Positions 1 through 5,393 of a stretch of 10,685 nt of DNA are shown piece after piece; position 1 is the first letter of the stretch; the number at the start of each line of letters is the position of its first letter. Made by a program: the position numbers and the translations under genes. This DNA comes from DATKGP01 sp035510775 (GTDB lineage Bacteria; Patescibacteriota; UBA1384; 2-12-FULL-50-11). The notes beneath the pieces were generated by a model. That model saw only the letters and a list, made by a program, of their open reading frames with translations. It made no database searches and was not told the origin of the DNA. Location: positions 1 to 10,685 of the forward strand of contig DATKGP010000031.1 of assembly GCA_035510775.1 (NCBI GenBank), in the 5' to 3' direction.

Positions 1-286
1 GGGGGAGCTCGCCGGCAACCCTAGCCAGCACCTCACCGCGAACAATGGCGCTACGCCAGTTGGTCAGAACACCTTCGGGATCCGGAAAGGTTTTGTATAA
101 GTGGTCAGTCACGACCAGCTCCAACACCGCATCACCCAGAAATTCCAGCCGCTCGTTGTGCGCCAGAGCCGAATCGTTAGTCTCGTTAATATATGAGCGA
201 TGAATAAAAACCTGTTTCAGTAAGTATTCGTCGCTAAAGGCAACGTCAATTTTCTTTTGAAAATCCAGCAAGTCACTGTTGGTCAT
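1..286 (-). CDS. rnc: Ribonuclease III, N-terminal part (runs off the window)
   Basis: This is the first 95 codons of RNase III, the double-strand-specific endoribonuclease that processes rRNA precursors and other structured RNAs in the cytoplasm. I translated the minus strand from the ATG at 286. Residues 44-53 read NERLEFLGDA, the family signature. E45, E48 and D52 line up with the E. coli metal and active-site positions E38, E41 and D45. An HRSY motif precedes it at 29-32, as expected. The rest of the catalytic domain and the dsRNA-binding domain lie beyond base 1. The start is supported by a GGAAG ribosome binding site about 6 bases upstream, inside the end of nusB. The 14-bp overlap with nusB suggests translational coupling. 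The visible part is intact. The family call is firm. Confidence 0.93.
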   Translation of the reverse strand, partial: MTNSDLLDFQKKIDVAFSDEYLLKQVFIHRSYINETNDSALAHNERLEFLGDAVLELVVTDHLYKTFPDPEGVLTNWRSAIVRGEVLARVAGELP

Positions 287-737
287 TTTTTTCTTCCTTT
301 GTCCCGACGCTTTCCTGGACAAAGCGGTCACTGGCTCGATAGATTGTCCCCAAAACGCCGTTAATAAACCTAGAAGAGTTCAGGCCGCCAAAAGTCTTGG
401 CGATTTCCACGGCCTCGTTTATGGCGACTTTCGGCGGAATGTCTTGGTCGTGTAGTAACTCATAAGCCGACAGGCGTAGAATACTTTTGTCGATAACGGA
501 AATCTGATCAATTGGCCACTCTGGGGCGGCTTTTTCCACCAGCTTGTCGATTTCATCAGCATACTGAACAGTACCCTTAACAACTCGTTCGACGTATTCC
601 ATATCAACGTCTTTCTTAACGGGTTCGGCAACGCGATGGGCGATTTTGACAATATCGGCTTCCTTTTCGCGGTGAAAATCCCATTCGTAAAGCGATTGCA
701 TGGCAACCGTCCGTGATAGGTGTCGATTAACCGACAT
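273..737 (-). CDS. nusB: Transcription antitermination factor NusB
   Basis: NusB (154 aa) binds boxA RNA together with ribosomal protein S10 (NusE) and supports antitermination in rRNA operons. The length is usual for the family. Typical all-helical NusB segments are visible: an N-terminal RTVAMQSLYEW at 9-19, IDQISVIDKSILRLSAYELL around 76-95, PPKVAINEAVEIAK at 101-114, and SSRFINGVLGTI at 121-132. Its ATG follows the rpmF stop codon with no bases between, and its last 14 bases overlap the start of rnc, so the three genes are probably co-transcribed and coupled. Only a weak purine-rich GAAGAG precedes the start. The gene ends in TGA, which shows that TGA works as a stop codon here. Confidence 0.95.
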   Translation of the reverse strand: MSVNRHLSRTVAMQSLYEWDFHREKEADIVKIAHRVAEPVKKDVDMEYVERVVKGTVQYADEIDKLVEKAAPEWPIDQISVIDKSILRLSAYELLHDQDIPPKVAINEAVEIAKTFGGLNSSRFINGVLGTIYRASDRFVQESVGTKEEKNDQQ

Positions 738-947
738 TTAACTCTTCTCGTCTAAGACAATTCGCTTGGTTGGGGTGTGTTTTTTGACGGACTCACCTTT
801 GTAAAAACCGCAGTGCGGGCAGACGTAGTGCGGGCGAGCCGGCTTGCCGCAATTCTTGCAGAGGGCAACATCAACCACCTCGACCTTGTATTGGGCACGG
901 CGGCGATTAGTACGGGTTTTGGACAATTTCTTCTTTGGTTCAGCCAT
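738..947 (-). CDS. rpmF: 50S ribosomal protein L32, zinc-ribbon form
   Basis: L32 is a small basic protein of the large ribosomal subunit. The 69-aa product begins MAEPKKKLSKTRTNRRRA, the family's usual basic start. It carries two CxxC pairs, C30/C33 and C43/C46, in the pattern CKNCG...CPHCG, so this is the zinc-binding paralog type. It is slightly longer than the usual 55-60 aa because of an extra C-terminal tail. It heads the rpmF-nusB-rnc cluster, 34 bp after leuS on the same strand. There is no Shine-Dalgarno sequence before the ATG. A TAAAAT hexamer ends 8 bases upstream, so the gene may have a near-leaderless transcript of its own as well as readthrough from leuS. Confidence 0.95.
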   Translation of the reverse strand: MAEPKKKLSKTRTNRRRAQYKVEVVDVALCKNCGKPARPHYVCPHCGFYKGESVKKHTPTKRIVLDEKS

Positions 948-955
948 TTAAATAC

Positions 956-961
956 ATTTTA
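956..961 (-). promoter_or_regulatory. Possible -10 element of rpmF-nusB-rnc
   Basis: TAAAAT on the minus strand ends 8 bases before the rpmF ATG, in the 34-bp gap after leuS. No convincing -35 is visible and there is no ribosome binding site, so a leaderless or very short-leader transcript is inferred. In this AT-rich gap the match could be chance. Confidence 0.35.
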
Positions 962-981
962 GTGGAAATTACGATTTTTGG

Positions 982-3378
982 CTAGTCGGTGACAATATCG
1001 ATAAAACACAGTTCGGGTTTATTAATAACCTGAACGATTTTTTTACCTCGGAGCTTTTCTTGGATCTTCGGTTCATTTTTAGCTTGTTTAAGCAGCTCAT
1101 CGGCATTAGCTGCCGGGTCGCAAACCAATTCTTGCACGTGGCGATGGTTAACTCTAATAGACAGACTAATTTTGGTCTCTTTGGTCGTCTCGAGAGATTC
1201 CGGCCAGCTGGCTGTAAAAATCGACTCCTTATGACCCAGCTCTTGCCAGAGAGTCTCGCAGATATACGGGCAGGCAGGGGAGAGGGTTATTAAAAATCGT
1301 TCCAGCACTTCGGTGTCGAAATCGTTCACCTCGAGTACGTTGACGAATTTCATCGCCTCGGAAATTACTGTGTTAATTCGTAAATCGGCAATCATTTCGT
1401 TGACATGAGTTAAGTAGTCGTTGAAGGCTTGTTTGGCCTTGGCACTGGAGGCCGGTTTTATCTTATTCAGTAGTTCGTTGGCCTTAATTAGAAAACGATA
1501 AACTCCGCTGATGCCACGCGGATTCCATTCGGCTTCGGCTTCGAGCGGCCCGATGAACAGCTCGTAGCCACGCAGGGCATCGGTGCCATAATGCTCAATT
1601 AATGGGTCTGGTGAGACGACATTACCCTTGCTTTTGCTCATTTTGGCGCCGTTCAAGGTGACCATGCCGATGTTGAAAAGCTTCTGGAACGGTTCTTTGT
1701 TGCCGTTAGTAATATATTTGTGATTAACCAAAAATCGGTAGACAAAACGGGCGTACAGCAAATGCAAAATCGCATGCTCGATGCCGCCGATGTAAAAATC
1801 GACCGGTAGCCATTTCTCTACCAACTTCGGGTCAAATGCCTGCTGGGCATCGTTGGGCGTCAGATAGCGCAGATAGTACCACGACGAGTCGACGAAAGTG
1901 TCTAGGGTGTCGGTGTCAAATCGCCAGCCTTTGCCGTAGAGCTTTTCCGCCCGCTCAACAAATTCTCTCGAACGAGTGATTGGGCTCTCGCCACCCGGCA
2001 GAAAATCGACGTCAGTCGGCAGTAGTACCGGTAGATGTTTGTCCTCGATGGCGTGCGCTCGACCATCCGGATCGTAAACAACCGGCACCGGCGCCCCCCA
2101 GTAGCGTTGACGACTCACCAGCCAGTCGCGCAATCGGTAGGTGGTTTTGGCCTGGCCGAGATGAGCCTTTGCCAAATCAGCCGTCATTTGTTCAATGGCT
2201 TGAGCGGATGTTAGGCTGTCATATTGACTGGAGTTGACCAGCTTTCCTTCGTCAAGGAAGGGCAATTTCGAATCATTAGCGCCGCGGATAACCTCGATTA
2301 TCTCCAGGTTGTGAGCCTTGGCAAAAAGATAGTCTCTCTCGTCGTGAGCCGGCACCGACATAACCGCACCGCTACCGTAATCGCTTAAAACGTAGTCGGC
2401 TACCCAGACGGGAATTTCCTCGCCCGTTACTGGGTGAATTACGTAACTGCCGGTAAAGATCGCCGTCTTAGAAGATTCTTTGGTCTGGGCTCGGTCAATA
2501 TTGGTCTTGGCCGTCACTTCCCGAAGATACTTCTCGAACGCCGGCTTTATGTCATTAATTATATATATTGATGTCAGTGGATTTTCTGGTGCCAGAACCA
2601 CCGCCGAAACGCCCATCAGGGTATCAACGCGAGTAGTGAAAACTTCGATGTCAGGCAGGTTCTCCTTGCCCTTGAAGACTACCGAAGTGCCAGTGGATTT
2701 GCCGATCCAGTTGCGCTGCAAGGTTTTAACATGTTCCGGCCAATCCAGCTCGTCGAGCCCTGTCAACAGTTCCTCGGCTATTTTGGTAATTGTCAGATAC
2801 CACTGGGCGAGCTCCTTTTTGGTCACAACTGTGCCGCAACGCTCGCATTTGCCGTTAACTACCTGCTCGTTGGCCAAAACCGTTTGATCCTTTGGACACC
2901 AGTTAACTAGAGACTGGCGTTTTTCGGCGTAACCGTGCTTGTAAAACTGTAAAAACAGCCATTGGGTCCAGCGATAATAGTTCGGGTCGCTGGTAGTAAC
3001 AACTTTTGTCCAATCGTAGGCGGCGCCGATTTGCTTGAGTTGAGCCGAGAAAGTCTTAATGGCTTGGTCGGTGAACTTTTTAGGGTGTGATTTATTCTTG
3101 ATGGCGGCGTTTTCGGCTGGCAGGCCAAACGAATCAAAACCCATCGGGTGCAAAACAGTTTTGCCCTGTAACATTTGGTAGCGGGTGTAGAAATCGCTCA
3201 AGATATAGCCCCGCCAGTGACCAACGTGCAGGCCGCTGCCGGACGGGTAGGGGAACATATCGAGGCAGTAGTATTTATTTTTGGCGGAGGCGATATCAAT
3301 CTCCGAAAGTTTTTGGCTCCCCCAGAATTTATTGATTCTTTCTTCGTTTTTTTGGTGGTCAAAGTTTCTTCGCGCCAT
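982..3378 (-). CDS. leuS: Leucyl-tRNA synthetase
   Basis: This class I synthetase (798 aa) charges tRNA-Leu with leucine in the cytoplasm. The signature HVGH (HIGH) is at 51-54 and KMSKS at 579-583. A zinc-binding segment has C161, C178 and C181. The inserted CP1 editing domain is recognisable from the threonine-rich TTRVDT at 248-253 and from GSGAVMSVPAHDERD at 335-349. D346 there corresponds to the editing aspartate of E. coli LeuRS. The LRDWLVSRQRYWGAP segment (416-430) is typical of bacterial LeuRS. The anticodon-binding helical domain and a C-terminal domain complete the protein, which is a little shorter than the E. coli enzyme (860 aa). The start follows the MARRNFDH N-terminus. There is no ribosome binding site, and a TACAAT hexamer ends 6 bases upstream. 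The gene looks intact and ends in TAG. Confidence 0.97.
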   Translation of the reverse strand: MARRNFDHQKNEERINKFWGSQKLSEIDIASAKNKYYCLDMFPYPSGSGLHVGHWRGYILSDFYTRYQMLQGKTVLHPMGFDSFGLPAENAAIKNKSHPKKFTDQAIKTFSAQLKQIGAAYDWTKVVTTSDPNYYRWTQWLFLQFYKHGYAEKRQSLVNWCPKDQTVLANEQVVNGKCERCGTVVTKKELAQWYLTITKIAEELLTGLDELDWPEHVKTLQRNWIGKSTGTSVVFKGKENLPDIEVFTTRVDTLMGVSAVVLAPENPLTSIYIINDIKPAFEKYLREVTAKTNIDRAQTKESSKTAIFTGSYVIHPVTGEEIPVWVADYVLSDYGSGAVMSVPAHDERDYLFAKAHNLEIIEVIRGANDSKLPFLDEGKLVNSSQYDSLTSAQAIEQMTADLAKAHLGQAKTTYRLRDWLVSRQRYWGAPVPVVYDPDGRAHAIEDKHLPVLLPTDVDFLPGGESPITRSREFVERAEKLYGKGWRFDTDTLDTFVDSSWYYLRYLTPNDAQQAFDPKLVEKWLPVDFYIGGIEHAILHLLYARFVYRFLVNHKYITNGNKEPFQKLFNIGMVTLNGAKMSKSKGNVVSPDPLIEHYGTDALRGYELFIGPLEAEAEWNPRGISGVYRFLIKANELLNKIKPASSAKAKQAFNDYLTHVNEMIADLRINTVISEAMKFVNVLEVNDFDTEVLERFLITLSPACPYICETLWQELGHKESIFTASWPESLETTKETKISLSIRVNHRHVQELVCDPAANADELLKQAKNEPKIQEKLRGKKIVQVINKPELCFIDIVTD

Positions 3379-3384
3379 AGCTGT

Positions 3385-3390
3385 ATTGTA
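3385..3390 (-). promoter_or_regulatory. Possible -10 element of leuS
   Basis: TACAAT on the minus strand is 5 of 6 to the TATAAT consensus and ends 6 bases before the leuS ATG. Transcription would then start at or next to the start codon, consistent with the lack of a Shine-Dalgarno sequence. A weak -35 (TTCAAT, 3408-3413) lies 17 bases further upstream. Confidence 0.45.
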
Positions 3391-3416
3391 ATGGTTTCAG
3401 GGTCAAAATTGAAGCG

Positions 3417-3444
3417 TTGAAAATTGAAAATTGTTAACTGAAAA
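3417..3444. repeat. Imperfect 7-bp tandem repeat between divergent promoters
   Basis: Four consecutive heptamers read TTGAAAA, TTGAAAA, TTGTTAA and CTGAAAA, and a related TTGAAGC lies just before them at 3409-3415. The array fills the space between the upstream regions of leuS (minus) and the DUF378 gene (plus). Its third and fourth units overlap the proposed -35 of the latter. Confidence 0.6.
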
Positions 3445-3462
3445 TTTACTTTCATGTATACT
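3434..3462 (+). promoter_or_regulatory. Candidate promoter of the DUF378 gene
   Basis: A -35 TTAACT (3434-3439) and a -10 TATACT (3457-3462) are separated by 17 bases. They predict a start near 3469 and a leader of about 25 bases that carries a purine-rich ribosome binding site before the ATG at 3494. Confidence 0.5.
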
Positions 3463-3493
3463 AAAATCACATGAGGGGAAGGGGGTGAGACGA

Positions 3494-3739
3494 ATGAAAA
3501 TGAGTGTTATGGACTGGATAGTCTGGGTGCTGATTTTCGTCGGAGCTTTGAACTGGGGGCTAGTCGGGTTGTTTAAGTTTGACCTCGTCAACTCCATCAC
3601 CAGCGGCAGCGTCACTTACACTGGCAACCTTACCACTTTCGGTGAGATTGTTTACGTGGTGATCGGCTTGGCGGCTCTGTGGAGCCTGGTATCGATGTTT
3701 ATGAAGAGTGGTGGTGGCTCGGGCAATATGCCAAGTTAG
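3494..3739 (+). CDS. DUF378 family small membrane protein
   Basis: This is an 81-aa membrane protein with two transmembrane helices, roughly residues 5-25 and 48-70. The first helix carries the ALNWGLVGLF segment typical of DUF378. The biochemical role of the family is unknown. The C-terminus is a short glycine- and serine-rich tail. I chose the ATG at 3494 over an in-frame ATG at 3431 because a strong purine-rich AGGGGAAGGGGGTGAG lies directly upstream of 3494, the family's hydrophobic helix begins there, and the 3431 start would lie upstream of the predicted promoter. The gene stands alone, divergent from leuS, and is followed by a hairpin at 3758-3791. Confidence 0.85.
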   Translation: MKMSVMDWIVWVLIFVGALNWGLVGLFKFDLVNSITSGSVTYTGNLTTFGEIVYVVIGLAALWSLVSMFMKSGGGSGNMPS

Positions 3740-3757
3740 GTTTAGAGACATGCTTCT

Positions 3758-3791
3758 ACCAGAAATGCCCGTAAAAACGGGTGTTTCTGGT
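3758..3791. other. Long perfect hairpin without a U-tract
   Basis: Two 15-base arms (3758-3772 and 3777-3791) pair fully if two G-T wobbles are allowed, around an AAAA loop. It lies between the DUF378 gene and the next gene. Neither strand has a run of T after the stem, so it is not a textbook intrinsic terminator. It may be a factor-assisted terminator or a 3' end protector of the upstream mRNA. Confidence 0.55.
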
Positions 3792-3800
3792 GAAAAGGAC

Positions 3801-3806
3801 TAAAAT
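3801..3806 (+). promoter_or_regulatory. Possible -10 element of the 3813 gene
   Basis: TAAAAT ends 6 bases before the ATG at 3813. The only ribosome-binding-like sequence (AAGGA, ending at 3799) is 13 bases from the start, which is long. A leaderless transcript is one reading. No good -35 is visible because that position falls inside the hairpin. Confidence 0.35.
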
Positions 3807-3812
3807 AGAATA

Positions 3813-4226
3813 ATGGATCCGATAATATTGAATGTCCATATTTTAGCAGCGGGGTTTTTACTGGCGGATTTAGTTTTTGGGGCTATCTCGCTACTCCGCC
3901 GGCCCTACTCGAAGGAAAGAATTGACAACCTCCGACTGATAATAAATACGGGGGCGGTAGCGATTATTTTCGAGATTGTCACTGGCGCAGTGCTCTTTAC
4001 CCAACGGCCACAGAATCTTGCCTCGACAATTTCGTTCTGGGTAAAAGTGATCCTACTAGTAGCAGATGTTATAGTCGGATTTGTTTTTGTTAATAGAAAA
4101 ATGAAAGCAATTATCGAAGACGAGCCGGCTCAAAAAACGAAATCAATCGAACTTCTGGTTTGGACAATCGTGAACATACTTACCGCCCTAGTAATTATTG
4201 TCGGCAGTATCAAAATCTCTGTATAG
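3813..4226 (+). CDS. Four-helix integral membrane protein, family not identified
   Basis: This 137-aa protein is mostly membrane. Four hydrophobic segments are visible at about 5-27, 42-63, 74-94 and 112-133. Short basic loops follow the first (LRRPYSKER) and the third (NRKMK), and an acidic/basic linker follows (IEDEPAQKTK). A histidine (H9) sits in the first helix in the context NVHILAAGF. This recalls small four-helix membrane families such as DUF2269 or CopD-like proteins, but that is resemblance only and I do not assign it. There is no signal peptide separate from helix 1. The gene lies between two hairpin or promoter regions and is probably transcribed alone. The reading frame is convincing; the function is unknown. 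Confidence 0.75.
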   Translation: MDPIILNVHILAAGFLLADLVFGAISLLRRPYSKERIDNLRLIINTGAVAIIFEIVTGAVLFTQRPQNLASTISFWVKVILLVADVIVGFVFVNRKMKAIIEDEPAQKTKSIELLVWTIVNILTALVIIVGSIKISV

Positions 4227-4240
4227 TCAGAGTCTACGTC

Positions 4241-4269
4241 TTGAACTTCGGTACTGAAAATGCTAATAT
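4241..4269 (+). promoter_or_regulatory. Promoter of the 4299 gene
   Basis: A -35 TTGAAC (4241-4246), a 17-base spacer and a -10 TAATAT (4264-4269) are preceded by the extended -10 dinucleotide TG at 4261-4262. The predicted start is near 4276, leaving a short leader with GGAGGTG. This is one of the better sigma-70-type promoters in the window. Confidence 0.6.
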
Positions 4270-4298
4270 TCGTTCAGAAACTTGGAGGTGCACATTAG

Positions 4299-4628
4299 AT
4301 GGGTAAAGCCCAAGAATTTCGTCAAATAAAAGCCCAGCAATTGGCTGAGCTTAGGACAAAAGAAAATGAGATCAGTTACTTTTTCTGGGATAAGGTCCCT
4401 CAACACATGATCTACTTCTTCAACATGAGTGCCGTTATCGAGAAGCTGTTGAAAGACGGGGAAATCACACTTTCATGCAGTAGGGAATTTTTGAATGCCT
4501 GTAAATTCGATACCTTCGAACACCTTTCAACAGACTTACGCTCAGTAGTCGCAGATTGGGGCGAAGTCGAGTTTAAGTGTGCCCAGACAGGCATCGACAC
4601 TTGGTCGTACAAGTTCAGCCTGATCTAG
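4299..4628 (+). CDS. Orphan small soluble protein, unknown function
   Basis: I do not recognise this 109-aa protein. It has no signal peptide or membrane helix. Residues 1-25 are charged and probably helical. The middle is mixed, with a helix-like MSAVIEKLLKDGE. The C-terminal half has aromatic and acidic residues (ADWGEVEFKCAQTG, then TWSYKFSLI) that would fit beta strands. Three cysteines (C60, C68, C94) are present without a metal-site spacing. The gene is well supported: a consensus-like promoter at 4241-4269, a GGAGG ribosome binding site 10 bases before the ATG, and a strong terminator at 4658-4685 make it a complete single-gene transcription unit. It opens the accessory region and may be cargo of the element that follows. 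Confidence 0.75.
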   Translation: MGKAQEFRQIKAQQLAELRTKENEISYFFWDKVPQHMIYFFNMSAVIEKLLKDGEITLSCSREFLNACKFDTFEHLSTDLRSVVADWGEVEFKCAQTGIDTWSYKFSLI

Positions 4629-4657
4629 CAGAAGATCATAACTGAATCTGAAACAAC

Positions 4658-4685
4658 AAAGGCCCACTGTGGGCCTTTTCTTTTC
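4658..4685 (+). terminator. Intrinsic terminator after the 4299 gene
   Basis: A perfect 9-bp stem, AAAGGCCCA with TGGGCCTTT around a CTG loop, is followed by a T-rich tract (TCTTTTC). It lies 30 bases after the stop codon at 4626-4628. This is the clearest terminator in the window. Confidence 0.9.
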
Positions 4686-4785
4686 GTGTGGCCTTCATGC
4701 ACTTTCATTCGAACACCTTTTAGGTTGGCTAGACACTTTAGAGCGCATATATAGACCTCGGAATATAGATGATGAAGGCTAAAAA

Positions 4786-4794
4786 TGCTACTAT
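4786..4794 (+). promoter_or_regulatory. Extended -10 promoter of the XRE regulator
   Basis: TGCTACTAT (TGn plus TACTAT at 4789-4794) ends 6 bases before the ATG at 4801. There is no -35 match at the expected distance and no ribosome binding site, so an extended -10 promoter with a leaderless transcript is inferred. Confidence 0.5.
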
Positions 4795-4800
4795 CTGAAT

Positions 4801-5019
4801 ATGAATAGCAAGGACGATAACAGTATCCGTAAAGAACTCGGCGATAAACTCAGAAGGGCTCGGGAAAAAACTGGACTCACTCAGGCAGAAGTCGCTGCTA
4901 AGGCAAAACTTAACGACAACTATTACGCAGTAATTGAGCGTGGCGAAGCAAACCCTTCTTACGAGATTCTTCAACGAGTAATGAAGGTCTTGGAAATTAA
5001 GTCACTCGATATTGATTAG
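4801..5019 (+). CDS. XRE-family helix-turn-helix regulator
   Basis: This 72-aa protein is almost entirely one Cro/C1-type helix-turn-helix domain (HTH_3), residues about 12-66. Typical features are LGDKLRRAREKTGLTQAEVAAKA, with the first two helices and the turn, then NYYAVIERGEANPSYEILQRV, which contains the recognition-helix and ERGE/NPS region. No ligand or dimerisation domain follows, so it resembles the small repressors of phages, plasmids and toxin-antitoxin or restriction-control loci. The nearest candidate targets are its own promoter and the divergent or convergent genes of the accessory region. No partner toxin is evident. The ATG at 4801 is the only sensible start. It is convergent with the frame at 5115-5366, with the inverted repeat 5023-5110 between them. 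Confidence 0.9.
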   Translation: MNSKDDNSIRKELGDKLRRAREKTGLTQAEVAAKAKLNDNYYAVIERGEANPSYEILQRVMKVLEIKSLDID

Positions 5020-5022
5020 CCC

Positions 5023-5110
5023 AGCTTCTAAATCGATTAGCACCCCTTCTCTGCGTGCGAGGAGATAGCGGTTTACACTCAAATAATTGGTGCTAATCGC
5101 CTTAGAAGCT
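5023..5110. repeat. Nearly perfect 22-bp inverted repeat with a 44-base centre
   Basis: The left arm (5023-5044, beginning AGCTTCTAA and ending CGATTAGCACC) and the right arm (5089-5110, beginning GGTGCTAATCG and ending TTAGAAGCT) are reverse complements at 20 of 22 positions. The only differences are an adjacent pair near the arm centre, AT against GG. The 44-base centre contains a smaller hairpin (CTTCTC with GAGGAG, 5046-5064). No T-run follows on either strand. It lies between convergent genes and next to the recombinase locus, so a terminator, a recombinase or ParB-like binding site, an attachment site and a structured RNA are all possible. Confidence 0.8.
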
Positions 5111-5114
5111 TTAT

Positions 5115-5366
5115 CTAGCGGGACACTGCTAGTTCCTGGCCGACTCTAAGCCAGGGGCTAAGTTTGTCGAGAACATCATTGGAAATTCCACAGACAGCAT
5201 TCCCGAGCTCTTCCGAACCAAGTGCTGAGCGTTCGTCACTCTGATCGATTATCAGATAGTTTGACCAGCCAACTTCTTGTGCATTAACTATCTTGATGCC
5301 GTCAACTGACGGTTCCTTGGAAGAGCTATCTATCGAAACGGCAAGCAAACTACCAAATTTCTTCAC
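5115..5366 (-). CDS. Small unknown frame, in frame with the recombinase
   Basis: This open frame of 83 codons starts at GTG and ends in TAG. I recognise no family. Residues are mixed polar and hydrophobic, with beta-like stretches (GSLLAVSID, GIKIVN, WSNYLIID) and a helix-like C-terminal part (ELGNAV, DVLDKLSPWL). There is no ribosome binding site at the GTG. The frame is the same as that of the recombinase, whose TAG stop is only 9 sense codons upstream. It could be a real small gene, or the former C-terminal part of the recombinase cut off by a stop mutation; reading through would give about 463 aa, a normal length for a large serine recombinase. No zinc-ribbon cysteines are present. Coding status is uncertain. 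Confidence 0.4.
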   Translation of the reverse strand: MKKFGSLLAVSIDSSSKEPSVDGIKIVNAQEVGWSNYLIIDQSDERSALGSEELGNAVCGISNDVLDKLSPWLRVGQELAVSR

Positions 5367-5393
5367 TTCGGTCGGTATATAGAAGCAGGATCT

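Noticed and set aside
2622..2640. TTRVDT instead of TTRPDT in the LeuRS editing domain
   Set aside because: The proline position varies in bacterial LeuRS, and the other editing residues, including the aspartate, are present. It does not indicate lost editing.
2480..2887. Open frame of 135 codons on the plus strand inside leuS
   Set aside because: It lies wholly antisense to a conserved gene, has no ribosome binding site and shows no recognisable family; a shadow of leuS codon use.
4621..4638. Inverted repeat TGATCT / AGATCA across the stop codon of the 4299 gene
   Set aside because: Only 6-bp arms, no T-run, and a strong terminator follows 20 bases later; chance is the simplest explanation.
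4691..4779. GCCTTCAT and ATGAAGGC, a perfect 8-bp inverted pair upstream of the XRE gene
   Set aside because: The arms are 73 bases apart, too far for a normal operator. It may be a chance match; no further symmetry was found.
5023..5110. Integron attC-like site
   Set aside because: The size and imperfect palindrome fit, but the RYYYAAC/GTRRRRY-type core sites are absent and the nearby enzyme is a serine recombinase, not an integron tyrosine integrase.
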